NCBI RefSeq assembly: GCF_030344915.1
Contig: NZ_CP128233.1
Coordinates: 2,976,001-3,040,000 of the forward strand
Direction: 5' to 3'
DNA: 64,000 bases
From: Neopusillimonas aromaticivorans
GTDB taxonomy: Bacteria; Pseudomonadota; Gammaproteobacteria; Burkholderiales; Burkholderiaceae_B
Part shown: piece by piece, positions 10,027 to 18,716 of the stretch
Layout: each line of letters opens with the position of its first letter
Numbering within the stretch: position 1 is the stretch's first letter
Translations under genes and position numbers: made by a program
Notes under the pieces: generated by a model
Databases searched by the model: none
Seen by the model: the letters and a program-made list of their open reading frames with translations, nothing else
What the model was told of the DNA's origin: nothing

Positions 10027-10368
10027 ATGCCCAAGATTGTCGTTTTGCCTCACGCCGAAATCTGCCCTGAAGGTGCTGTTATTGAAAACGCACCTGTTGG
10101 CGAGTCGATTTGTCGAGTACTGTTGAATAATCACATTGAAATAGAACATGCGTGCGAGTTGTCGTGTGCCTGTACGACCTGTCACGTCATTGTCCGTGAG
10201 GGCTTTGACTCTCTGGAAGAAGCTACCGACAACGAGGAAGATTACCTTGATCGCGCCTGGGGCCTGACGCCCACATCGCGTCTGTCGTGTCAGGCCAAGG
10301 TCGCCGGTGCTGATTTGACGATTGAAATTCCAAAATACACCATCAATCACGCGAAAGAGGGGCATTAA
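10027..10368 (+). CDS. fdx: ISC-type [2Fe-2S] ferredoxin
   Basis: Electron donor for cluster assembly, 113 residues. Ligand cysteines fit C43, C49, C52 and C88 (HACELSCACTTCH, then RLSCQA), with an extra Cys at 47. The ATG at 10027 begins MPKIVVLPHAE. It closes the isc operon; no iscX-like small gene follows before the terminator. Confidence 0.95.
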   Translation: MPKIVVLPHAEICPEGAVIENAPVGESICRVLLNNHIEIEHACELSCACTTCHVIVREGFDSLEEATDNEEDYLDRAWGLTPTSRLSCQAKVAGADLTIEIPKYTINHAKEGH

Positions 10369-10498
10369 GACGGTAGATGCGTGATTGATCTGCAACAAAA
10401 GGAATGAATCTGTAGCGTAGGAATCGTACTCTGTTTCCATAACGCGAGTAATTCTGGTGGCGCGGTTTCTTGTTGCCTTGTTCTTGCGTGTAATAGTC

Positions 10499-10538
10499 AA
10501 AAAAACCATTGCTTCAGTATTACGGAGCAATGGTTTTT
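10499..10538. terminator. Bidirectional terminator between fdx and lysS
   Basis: A 13-bp perfect stem (AAAAACCATTGCT/AGCAATGGTTTTT, 10501-10513 and 10526-10538) with a 12-base loop. A-rich on one side and T-rich on the other, so it can stop transcripts from both the isc operon (+) and lysS (-). Confidence 0.88.
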
Positions 10539-10568
10539 CTTTGATCGCAACAGGGCTTTTGACCGGAA

Positions 10569-12091
10569 TCAGTCTTCGCGACGCAGGTGAGGGAACAGCA
10601 GTACGTCGCGGATGGTGCTGCTGTTGGTCAGCAGCATGATCAGACGGTCGATACCGATACCGCATCCACCCGTGGGGGCATGCCGTATTCGAGGGCCCGG
10701 ATATAGTCGGCGTCGAAGAACATGGCTTCTTCGTCACCGGCATGCTTGGCTTCGACCTGGGCGTGAAAGCGTGCCGCCTGGTCTTCAGGGTCGTTCAGTT
10801 CAGAGAACCCGTTGGCGATTTCGCGGCCGGTGATGAATAGTTCGAAGCGCTCGGTGATTTCGGGGCGGGCATCGGATGCCCGGGCCAGAGGGGACACCTC
10901 AATCGGGTAATCGATGATGAAGGTCGGATTCCACAGCAAGGATTCAGCCGTTTCTTCGAACAAGGCCAGTTGCAGCGCACCGGTTCCCGCACGTGCCAGT
11001 GTCGGGCCATTGACATCGACCCGGCGTTTCTTCAGCTCGGCGCGCAGGAACTCGTGGTCATTCAATTGCGCTTCGGTATAGCCGGGTGCGTATTTCATGA
11101 TGGCCTGTACGATGGTCAGGCGATCAAAGGGCTGGCCCAGATCGAGCGGGTGGTCCTGGTAAGTGAGTACGGCACTGCCGGTTGCAGCAATCGCAGCCTG
11201 GCGAATGAGATTTTCGGTGAAGTCCATCAGCCAGTGATAGTTGGTATAGGCCGCGTAGAACTCCATCATGGTGAACTCCGGGTTATGCCGCGGGCTGACC
11301 CCTTCGTTGCGGAAGTTTCGGTTCAGTTCGAACACCCGTTCAAACCCGCCGACAATCAGGCGTTTCAGGTACAGCTCGGGGGCAATGCGCAGGTACATTT
11401 CCATATCGAGCGCATTGTGATGGGTGATGAACGGTTTGGCGGCGGCACCACCCGGAATCGGGTGCAGCATGGGGGTTTCAACTTCCATGAACCCGGCATC
11501 AACCATGAACTGGCGCATGCGGGCAATGGCCTTGCTGCGGGCGACAAACGTTTGCCGTGTTTCTTCGTTCATGATCAGATCGACGTAGCGCTGTCGATAG
11601 CGCAGTTCCTGGTCGGTGACCCCATGGAACTTGTCGGGCAAGGGACGCAGCGATTTTGACAGCAGGCGGATTTCGCTGGCACGTACCGACAGTTCGCCTT
11701 TATTGGTCTTGAACATGACCCCGGTGACGCTCATGATGTCACCGATGTCCCAGGTCTTGAAGTTTTCGTAGACATCTTCACCCAGGCTGTTTTTGTCCAG
11801 ATAGATCTGGATGCGGCCCGTGGCATCTTGCAAGGTGGCAAAACTGGCCTTACCCATGACCCGCTTGAGCATCATGCGACCGGCCACACTGGCGGGCTTG
11901 GCCAGCTCTTCAAGCGCGGCTTTGTCGAGTTCTTCGCACGCCGTGTGCAGGTCGGCAGCCCGGTCTTTCGGCACAAAATCATTCGGGTAGGCGACGCCTT
12001 CCGAGCGTAGCCTGGCCAGCTTGCCGCGGCGTTCGGCAATCAGGTGATTTTCGTCGGCAGCAGCAGTAGCGGGGGTGGGCGTAGTGGTCAT
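10569..12091 (-). CDS. lysS: Lysyl-tRNA synthetase (class II)
   Basis: Charges tRNA-Lys; about 507 residues. An N-terminal OB-fold anticodon domain (GRMMLKRVMGKASFATLQD) is followed by the class II core: motif 1 around TRQTFVARSKAIARMRQFM, motif 2 FRNEGVSPRHNPEFTMMEFY, and motif 3 with GIGIDRLIML after repair. The frame breaks at G5 10674-10678; one added base restores TGGCGIGIDRL through HLRRED and the stop at 10569. The ATG at 12091 is preferred over an upstream TTG. Downstream of prfB on the same strand, as in many proteobacteria. Confidence 0.96.
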
Positions 12092-12211
12092 GGTCAAGTG
12101 TAATCAAGGTGTGCCCGACCCCAAGGGTCGGGCGGGATGAAACGGTGTCGGTTTGGGTGAGCTGGCAGTGCAGGGCAAGGCAAGGCGACGGACAATGGCC
12201 GTCACCCTGCA

Positions 12212-13315
12212 TCAGACACCCTGTTTGAGACTGGCCTGAATGAAGGGATCGAGATCGCCATCAAGGACTTTTTGCGTGTTTGAAATTTCAACGCTGGTAC
12301 GCAGGTCTTTGATCCGGCTCTGATCGAGTACGTAGGACCGGATTTGGTGCCCCCAGCCTACATCGGTCTTGGCATCTTCCATTTTTTGCTGTTCGGCCAT
12401 GCGCTGACGCATTTCGAGTTCGTACAGACGAGATTTCAGCATCTGCATGGCTTCAGCGCGGTTGCGGTGCTGCGAGCGGTCGTTCTGGCACTGCACCACA
12501 ATGCCGGTGGGCATGTGGGTGATACGCACCGCCGAGTCGGTTTTGTTGATGTGCTGACCGCCGGCACCACTGGCCCGGTAGGTGTCGATACGCAGGTCGG
12601 CCGGGTTGACATCAATTTCAATGGAGTCGTCGACTTCAGGGTAAACAAACACGCTTGAAAAAGAGGTGTGCCGACCATTGGCGGAGTCAAAGGGGCTTTT
12701 ACGAACCAGACGGTGTACGCCGGATTCGGTGCGCAGGAAGCCAAAGGCGTAATCGCCTTCGACCTTGATGCTGGCGGATTTGATACCGGCCACTTCACCT
12801 GGCGACTCTTCAAGAATTTCGGTTTTGAAGCCCTTGCGTTCGCAATAGCGCAGGTATTGACGCAGCAGGATTGACGCCCAGTCCTGGGCCTCGGTGCCAC
12901 CGGCACCGGCCTGGATGTCAATGAAGCAATTGAGCGGATCTGCCGGGTTGTTGAACATGCGACGGAACTCGAGGTCTTCGAGTTTTTCACCCAGGGCTTT
13001 GCAGTCTTCTTCGATGGCTTCGAGGGTATCGTCGTCGTTGTCGGCAGCGGCCAGTTCGAACAGTTCGCGGGCTTCGGCAATGCCGCTTCCGATTTCGGTC
13101 AGCGTTTCGACGACGGTTTCAAGACTTTTTTCTCGCGGCCCAGGTCTTGAGCGTGTTTGGGGTCATTCCAGACGTCGGGGCTTTCGAGTTCGGCATTGAC
13201 AACTTGCAGGCGTTCAGCTTTGCCAGCGTAGTCAAAGATACCCCCGTAAAGCATGCTGACGCTCGTCATAGTCTTCGATGCGGGCGATCAGCTGGTTTTG
13301 GCGTTCGGCTTCCAT
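12212..13315 (-). CDS. prfB: Peptide chain release factor 2 (programmed frameshift)
   Basis: RF2 reads UAA and UGA and triggers peptide release. Visible: the recognition tripeptide SPF (RKSPFDSANGR) and the catalytic GGQ (ASGAGGQHINKTDSAVR). The first 27 residues (MEAERQNQL to RGYL) end at an in-frame UGA; the product continues in the +1 frame as DYAGKAERLQ. A second, non-programmed break at T6 13126-13131 (an A run in the gene) is repaired by one base and joins GREKK to SLETVVETL. Total about 367 residues. Expression is autoregulated through the UGA recoding, as known for the family. Confidence 0.95.
13231..13246 (-). promoter_or_regulatory. RF2 +1 programmed frameshift site
   Basis: The coding strand reads CGGGGGTATCTTTGAC: a Shine-Dalgarno-like GGGGG, then CTT-TGA-C, the classical slippery leucine codon followed by the poorly terminating UGA C. 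When RF2 is scarce the ribosome slips +1 and reads GAC. Confidence 0.93.
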
Positions 13316-13548
13316 AATTTTCCTGAAATTATTGTCTTTTACGATAGCCCTGTATTTTAACGCAGGTTGCCAGGAGCTTCGGATGCGGCTGACTGCCATT
13401 TGGGCGTCATTCGCTGTTAACCTGCGATTGACCCGGAGAATCGTTGTTTCATAGCCGGGTGCAGCGCTTGATAAAACGGCGCTTGACGCCATTTAGATCA
13501 AGCGTCTGTTAGTTCAACGTCCGGCGCGGCCATGGGCAAGTTAGGCCG
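13316..13548. other. Intergenic region between divergent prfB and ahpC
   Basis: This part holds the prfB promoter side, but I could not place a confident -10/-35 there. The ahpC control elements occupy the rest (13549-13614). Confidence 0.35.
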
Positions 13549-13585
13549 ATAGCTAAAATTTACTGATGCTATTGAATCAATCAAT
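13549..13585 (+). promoter_or_regulatory. Putative OxyR operator of ahpC
   Basis: Four tetranucleotides spaced by seven bases, ATAG-N7-TTAC-N7-ATTG-N7-CAAT, resemble the OxyR pattern ATAG-CTAT-ATAG-CTAT; the second tetrad is the poorest. The element ends directly at the -35 box, the position used by an activating LysR-type regulator. Regulation by OxyR is inference; no oxyR gene is in the window. Confidence 0.5.
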
Positions 13586-13614
13586 TTTACAAATGCTTGG
13601 CGCTTGCCTATACT
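13586..13614 (+). promoter_or_regulatory. Sigma-70 promoter of ahpC
   Basis: TTTACA (13586-13591), a 17-base spacer and TATACT (13609-13614), about 42 bases before the ahpC ATG with a good AGAGGA ribosome site between. Confidence 0.75.
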
Positions 13615-13655
13615 GACTTTACTTTCACTTTTCAACCACAACAGAGGAAACAAAA

Positions 13656-14219
13656 ATGTCCTTGATCAACACCAAAATCAAACCATTCAAAAGCACGGCT
13701 TACCAGAATGGCAAATTCTTTGACGTCACCGACGAGTCCGTAAAAGGTAAATGGTCCGTTTTTGTTTTTTACCCTGCCGACTTCACATTCGTTTGCCCGA
13801 CTGAGCTCGAAGATCTGGCCGATCTGTACCCCGAATTCCAGAAGCTGGGCGTTGAGGTCTATGCCGTTTCGTGCGATACCCACTTCTCGCACAAAGCATG
13901 GCACGACACCTCGGCAGCTATTGGCAAGGTTCAGTACCCCATGCTCGGTGACCCCACACAGGTTCTGGCCCGCAACTTCGAAGTTCTGATCGAAGAAGAA
14001 GGTCTGGCACTGCGTGGTTCGTTTGTCGTCAACCCCGAAGGCGAGATCAAGGTCATGGAAGTTCACGACAACGGTATCGGCCGTAAAGCATCCGAGCTGC
14101 TGCGTAAAGTCAAGGCAGCCCAGTACATCGCCGCTCACCCCGGTGAAGTTTGCCCCGCCAAGTGGGAAGAAGGCGCTGAAACACTGAAGCCTTCGCTGGA
14201 CCTGGTCGGCAAGATCTAA
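13656..14219 (+). CDS. ahpC: Alkyl hydroperoxide reductase subunit C (2-Cys peroxiredoxin)
   Basis: Reduces H2O2, organic peroxides and peroxynitrite; 187 residues. The peroxidatic Cys is C47 in FVCPTE and the resolving Cys is about C166 in GEVCPAKW. The C-terminal SLDLVGKI tail is typical of AhpC recycled by AhpF. Intact, with AGAGGA upstream. The reductase gene ahpF follows after 118 bases. Confidence 0.97.
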   Translation: MSLINTKIKPFKSTAYQNGKFFDVTDESVKGKWSVFVFYPADFTFVCPTELEDLADLYPEFQKLGVEVYAVSCDTHFSHKAWHDTSAAIGKVQYPMLGDPTQVLARNFEVLIEEEGLALRGSFVVNPEGEIKVMEVHDNGIGRKASELLRKVKAAQYIAAHPGEVCPAKWEEGAETLKPSLDLVGKI

Positions 14220-14337
14220 ATTTCGTCTGCCATTGTGGTTTGCGCCTGACAAAGCGGGCGCAGCCTCTCAAGCTGCGGTCCAGTCAAAAACCGGGCTGCA
14301 GCCCCATTAAAAATAATTCTTACATAAGGTCATTGTC

Positions 14338-15924
14338 ATGTTAGAAGCCAGCCTCAAAGCCCAGTTGCAATCATATATGGAACGCATCACGCAGCCTATC
14401 GAGATCATCGAGCATCTCGACGAGGGTGCAAAATCGCGCGAACTGCACGAACTGCTGCAGGAAATCGCCGCCATGTCCAGCAAGATTTCCCTGGTTCAAG
14501 GCACCGATGGCTCGCAGCGCAAACCTTCGTTTACCATTGCCCGCACCGGTACAGATGTTCAGGTTACGTTTGCCGGTATCCCCATGGGGCACGAATTTAC
14601 ATCGCTGGTACTTGCACTGCTGCAAGTTGGCGGTCACCCCATCAAGCTTGACGAGTCCGTTATTGAACAGATCCGCAACCTCGATGGTGATTACAATTTT
14701 GAAACGTATTTTTCCTTATCCTGCCAGAACTGCCCTGACGTGGTGCAGGCGCTGAACGTGATGTCGATCATCAATCCGCGCATCCGTCACGTGGCTATCG
14801 ATGGCGCGCTGTATCAATCGGAAGTTGACCAGCGCCAGATCATGTCGGTTCCGACCATGTACCTGAATGGCGAAAAATTCGGTCAGGGTCGCTCCAGCGT
14901 TGAGGAAATTCTGGCGCAACTCGATACCGGCGCCAGTGCGCGCAAGGCCGATGAGCTGGCCAAGAAGGAAGCATTTGATGTGCTGGTGGTTGGTGGCGGG
15001 CCTGCCGGCGCCGCAGCTGCTGTATATGCGGCCCGTAAAGGTATTCGTACCGGTGTGGTTGCCGAGCGTTTTGGTGGTCAGGTGCTGGACACCATGGCCA
15101 TTGAAAACTTCATTTCGGTTAAAGAAACCGAAGGCCCGCGTTTTGCTGCCGCCCTTGAAGAGCACGTCAAGGCATACGACGTTGACATCATGAACCTGCA
15201 GCGGGCGACCAAGCTGGTTGCGGGCGACCTGGTCGAGGTACAGCTCGAGAACGGTGCAACGCTCAAGAGCAAGACCGTGATTCTGGCAACCGGCGCGCGC
15301 TGGCGCGAAATCAATGTGCCCGGTGAAAAAGAATATCGCAATGCTGGCGTGGCGTATTGCCCGCACTGCGATGGCCCCTTGTTCAAGGGCAAGCGTGTTG
15401 CCGTCATTGGCGGTGGCAACTCGGGCGTCGAGGCGGCTATTGACCTGGCCGGAGTGGTGGCCCATGTCACCCTGATTGAATTCGGCGATGAATTGCGTGC
15501 TGATGCTGTATTGCAACGCAAGTTGCGCAGTATGGCCAACGTTGACATTATCGTGTCGGCTCAAACGACTGAAATTACCGGCGACGGTAAGAAAGTCAAT
15601 GGTCTGACGTACACTGACCGCACGTCGGGTGAATCAAGGAAAGTGGACCTTGAAGGGGTATTCATTCAGATTGGTCTGGTGCCCAACACCGAATGGCTCA
15701 AGGGTACCCTCAAGCTGTCGCGCTACGGCGAGATTGAAGTGGATGCCAAAGGCCAGACGTCGTTGCCCGGCGTATTTGCGGCCGGCGACGTGACAACGGT
15801 GCCATACAAGCAAATCATTATTGCGTGCGGCGACGGTGCCAAGGCGGCACTGGGTGCCTTTGATCACCTGATCCGCAGTTCAGTCTCGGCCGAAGAACGC
15901 TCGGCCGTAGCGACAACGGTGTAA
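14338..15924 (+). CDS. ahpF: Alkyl hydroperoxide reductase subunit F
   Basis: Flavoprotein disulfide reductase (528 residues) that passes electrons from NADH to AhpC. The N-terminal double-thioredoxin domain has CQNC (about 129-132); the FAD motif GGGPAGAAAA is near 219; the NAD motif GGGNSGVEAA follows the redox-active CPHC (about 341-344). A C-terminal FAD motif GVFAAGDVTTVPYKQI is present. Intact. Followed by a strong hairpin terminator. Confidence 0.97.
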   Translation: MLEASLKAQLQSYMERITQPIEIIEHLDEGAKSRELHELLQEIAAMSSKISLVQGTDGSQRKPSFTIARTGTDVQVTFAGIPMGHEFTSLVLALLQVGGHPIKLDESVIEQIRNLDGDYNFETYFSLSCQNCPDVVQALNVMSIINPRIRHVAIDGALYQSEVDQRQIMSVPTMYLNGEKFGQGRSSVEEILAQLDTGASARKADELAKKEAFDVLVVGGGPAGAAAAVYAARKGIRTGVVAERFGGQVLDTMAIENFISVKETEGPRFAAALEEHVKAYDVDIMNLQRATKLVAGDLVEVQLENGATLKSKTVILATGARWREINVPGEKEYRNAGVAYCPHCDGPLFKGKRVAVIGGGNSGVEAAIDLAGVVAHVTLIEFGDELRADAVLQRKLRSMANVDIIVSAQTTEITGDGKKVNGLTYTDRTSGESRKVDLEGVFIQIGLVPNTEWLKGTLKLSRYGEIEVDAKGQTSLPGVFAAGDVTTVPYKQIIIACGDGAKAALGAFDHLIRSSVSAEERSAVATTV

Positions 15925-16056
15925 TTTGGTCGGGCGGCGGCTGGCCGCTGGTCAGTCCGCTGCTGTAGTTGCGGGGCACAGGGTGCCCGAGATTTCAGTG
16001 TGTTTGGCAGGCTTGAGGGTTATGCCAGCGGCTTGCTCACCAGTTCGAAGCCCGTC

Positions 16057-16088
16057 AAAATAGCGCGATGCATGCATCGCGCTATTTT
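16057..16088 (+). terminator. Perfect 32-bp palindrome, terminator after ahpCF
   Basis: The two 16-base arms, AAAATAGCGCGATGCA and TGCATCGCGCTATTTT, are exact complements, and the last arm ends in a six-T run (16085-16090). It forms a very stable hairpin and is a convincing terminator. The candidate thpR start codon (16068) lies inside it. Confidence 0.8.
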
Positions 16089-16600
16089 TTGCCCTGTGGC
16101 CCAATCCCGTGGTGGCCCGGCAGCTTCAGCAGATTCAGGCCCGTTTGCCGGCTGGCCGCTTGACGCATGGTGCCGACCTGCACTTGACGCTGGCCTTTCT
16201 GGGCGAGGTTTCCGAGGCTGACGAGGTAAAACTTCATCATCTGTTGCAGGCCATACCGTTCACGGCGTTTGAGCTGGTACTGGATCAAGTGGATGCCTTC
16301 AGGCGAATCGGGTTGTCGTGGGCAGGGCCGTCGCAGATACCCCTTGCATTACAGACGTTGTACGATATTTTTTGGGCCGCACTTGATGATCAAGGCATCT
16401 GGTGGGACAAGCGTCTTGTGTTCCGGCCTCATGTAACGCTGGCCCGCAAGGTGGTGGTGCCACAGCAGCGTTTGGCCCCGCCGGTTGTGTGGTGGGCAGA
16501 CCAGATGGTGCTGGCCCGTTCCGGGGGCGCGGGGCCGGGCGGTCCGCGCTACACCATTCTGGCGCAGCGATACGCCAACGGTGGCGTTCGGCCTGTTTGA
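16068..16600 (+). CDS. thpR: RNA 2',3'-cyclic phosphodiesterase (2H family)
   Basis: Small 2H phosphoesterase of the ThpR/LigT family that opens 2',3'-cyclic RNA ends. Both HxTx motifs are seen (LHLTLAFLG and FRPHVTLAR), plus FFALWP near the N-terminus. The start is unclear. FFALWP is in frame with the rest, but no start codon precedes it before a stop at 16061. If the T6 run at 16085-16090 had seven Ts, the ATG at 16068 would give MHASRYFFALWP. The first in-frame start is otherwise GTG 16109, which would cut off the first strand. The gene then begins inside the ahpF terminator. Confidence 0.85.
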
Positions 16601-16835
16601 TTCGACCTGATTGGCGCCACACGGATGGTCTGGTCAGTGAGAATCGGCGGTGATGCTGTTACGGGTGGATAAAATGATCGGAGTGCAAAGCGTTTGTCGG
16701 GCAAGCCAGTTATCATGAGGGATTGTTTCACCCGCAACCTGTCGTTCGCGGGTTGGTCGTATATGCCCCACGGGGCTGTGGCCAGGTAAGCCGCGTTTAT
16801 CGTTTGAATTTTTACACGTTTCAGGAATCGTAACC

Positions 16836-17362
16836 ATGTCTGATCCGCTTCGTCTGGTTTTATTGCGCCATGCCCACTCAGGCCATCGTGAGGGTTTGGC
16901 AGATATTGATCGCACCTTGTCAGATCGCGGGCGCGACGAAGCGGTTGAAATGGGGGGTACATGGCCCAGGAAGGTCTTGTGCCTGTCTATGCGATTGTGT
17001 CGGTTGCCCAGCGTACTCGCGAAACCTGGGCGACAGTTCAGAAACAGTTGCCCGAGCAGGTGCCGGCAGTGTTCGAACCGCGCATTTACGAAGCGGCGGT
17101 GGGGGCGTTGCTCGAGGTGGTCAGGGCGGCACCAGACAAGTACCGTACAGTGGTGCTGGTAGGGCATAACCCCGGCATTTCAGCGCTGGCCACGCGCCTG
17201 ATCGGTCGGGGCGGAGCCAATGCGCTGGTGCGTTTGCGTCATGATTTCCCGCCAGCAGGGTTGGCGGTTATTGATTTTTCTGACGCGGCCGGTTGGGCCG
17301 ATATAAGCGACCATTCGGGTGAGCTTGAGCGTTTTGCGACGCCGGCAAGCAACCCGCTGTAG
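16836..17362 (+). CDS. sixA: Phosphohistidine phosphatase SixA (histidine phosphatase family)
   Basis: RHG-motif phosphatase of 175 residues: N-terminal LVLLRHAHSGHR with the catalytic His, DRTLSDRGRDEA, the Arg of QRTRET, and the second His in LVGHNPGIS. In E. coli SixA removes phosphate from His of HPt or PTS proteins; the target here is unknown. The frame breaks at G6 16952-16957 (one base added). Convergent with infA, 21 bases apart. Confidence 0.88.
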
Positions 17363-17383
17363 TCGTTGGTTGTTATGCCGTGT

Positions 17384-17644
17384 TTAGTTGCGGCGGCGCG
17401 GCGCGCTGCTGCCGACGGGGCGGCCTTCGATATGACGGAAAATGATACGGCCTTTGCTCAGGTCGTAGGGTGACATTTCAAGCTTGACCTTGTCGCCAGC
17501 CAGAATGCGGATATGGTGTTTGCGCATTTTTCCGCCGGTATACGCCACGATGGGGTGGCCGTTTTCCAGGGTGACGCGAAAGCGCGAGTCGGGCAATACT
17601 TCGGTTACCGAGCCGGTCATTTCAAGCAATTCTTCTTTTGCCAT
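17384..17644 (-). CDS. infA: Translation initiation factor IF-1 (second, C-terminally extended type)
   Basis: OB-fold factor binding the ribosomal A site during initiation. It has 86 residues against 72 for the usual IF-1, with a basic tail after HIEGRPVG (SSAPRRRN). Core seen: EMTGSVTEVLPDSRFRV, GKMRKHHIRI, GDKVKLEMSPYDLSKGRIIFR. Betaproteobacteria often carry this form as a second gene in addition to the one in the ribosomal-protein cluster. It is monocistronic here, with an unusually long upstream region. Confidence 0.93.
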   Translation of the reverse strand: MAKEELLEMTGSVTEVLPDSRFRVTLENGHPIVAYTGGKMRKHHIRILAGDKVKLEMSPYDLSKGRIIFRHIEGRPVGSSAPRRRN

Positions 17645-17866
17645 ACGTACAATTTCCTTATAAAAATAATTCTTGCCGCCATGCTTTGCGCAAGACGTGC
17701 TGTGGCAGGCCCCACCAGGGGCAACCGTTAATGAAACGGGTTACATGCAAGCGCAGCCAGATGCTGCGAAGAGCAGGTGCACGCGGTGTGGCACCCAAAT
17801 TGACAGCAAAGCCACCGCGAGGGTACTTGCGCTTTGCCAATTGAATGTTGCCCCAGGGGCAGCTAC
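17645..17866 (-). other. Long 5' leader of infA
   Basis: If the promoter at 17873-17901 is used, infA carries an untranslated leader of about 220 bases. It contains a possible 60-codon basic reading frame (17840-17658, TTG start, beginning AKRKYPRGG) without a convincing ribosome site or a family I recognise. A regulatory leader is the alternative. Confidence 0.35.
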
Positions 17867-17872
17867 CTCTGA

Positions 17873-17901
17873 AGGGTAACGTGACGGCTTGATGAAGTCA
17901 A
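17873..17901 (-). promoter_or_regulatory. Putative promoter of infA
   Basis: On the minus strand, TTGACT (17901-17896), 17 bases, TACCCT (17878-17873). The rest of the gap to the cytochrome gene (17902-18033) holds nothing I can name. Confidence 0.5.
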
Positions 17902-18033
17902 GGAAAACCCTAGTATATTCAGGGTCTGGCCCCGATTTGGGGCCAGTTGTTGTATTTGGGGGCAGCTTCAAGGCAGGTCTTCGGGTATGCCCCCAGGTTG
18001 CCTGCATCGTTGGCGCAGGGCCAACGGCAGTAT

Positions 18034-18573
18034 TTATAACATTCGATCAGTGATTTGCGTGTCGCCTTTGAGGTAATGGCGGATGGCGAAAAAGATATGG
18101 CCCACAATCATAATCAACAGGAGGTAACCCAGTATTTTGTGGAAGTTGCTGCCCAGATCAATCATCCACTGGATTTTCTGGCTTTCTTCAAAGCCTTGCA
18201 TGATGGTCATGCCAAAGGCCTCGAATTTTCGCCCCGAACCATATTGGCGAAACAGGGCAACGGCTGGAACGACCAGCATCAGCACATACAGAGCCAGATG
18301 ACCCAGCCCGGCTGCCATGCTGTCGGCAGGAGGGCGGCGTTTCAGGTTCAGCAGCCCCCACACTGCCCTAATGAGAATAAGCACCATCAGGACAAGCCCG
18401 ACTGGCTTGTGCGTCCCCCAGAAGAATTCATCAATGGCGGTGTCTTCAAACAGCATATGGGCTAATGCTGAAGTGAATTGCCAGGCGAACAGCAGGGCCA
18501 TGCCCCAATGCAGGACGCGGGTGACCAGGCCATATTTTTCAGCAGAGTCACGGACAGAAGTGGATGATTGCAT
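18034..18573 (-). CDS. Cytochrome b561 family membrane protein
   Basis: Inner-membrane di-heme b561 (about 179 residues) with four transmembrane helices: LHWGMALLFAWQF with a heme-ligand His, THKPVGLVLMVLILIRAVW, ALYVLMLVVPAVALF, and FHKILGYLLLIMIVGHIFFAIRH with further His. Such proteins move electrons from quinol to periplasmic acceptors. The start at 18573 (MQSSTSVRDSAEKYG) is preferred over upstream starts because the b561 fold begins right after. No partner gene is adjacent. Confidence 0.88.
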   Translation of the reverse strand: MQSSTSVRDSAEKYGLVTRVLHWGMALLFAWQFTSALAHMLFEDTAIDEFFWGTHKPVGLVLMVLILIRAVWGLLNLKRRPPADSMAAGLGHLALYVLMLVVPAVALFRQYGSGRKFEAFGMTIMQGFEESQKIQWMIDLGSNFHKILGYLLLIMIVGHIFFAIRHYLKGDTQITDRML

Positions 18574-18716
18574 AAATGAGTTTCCAGGAGTTGAACCGCT
18601 GTAAACCATAATGAATTTGAAAGCGGTCGTCCAGTGAATTATTGGTGGCAGCCAGATAGGCAGATGGTGAAGGGTCAGTGCGGCAGAGCATTGAATTTGT
18701 CAACTGGGCGAATGGG

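Noticed and set aside
12436..13080. A 214-codon frame overlapping prfB
   Set aside because: Same strand, alternative frame of RF2; the RF2 frame has GGQ and SPF and all conserved motifs, this one has none.
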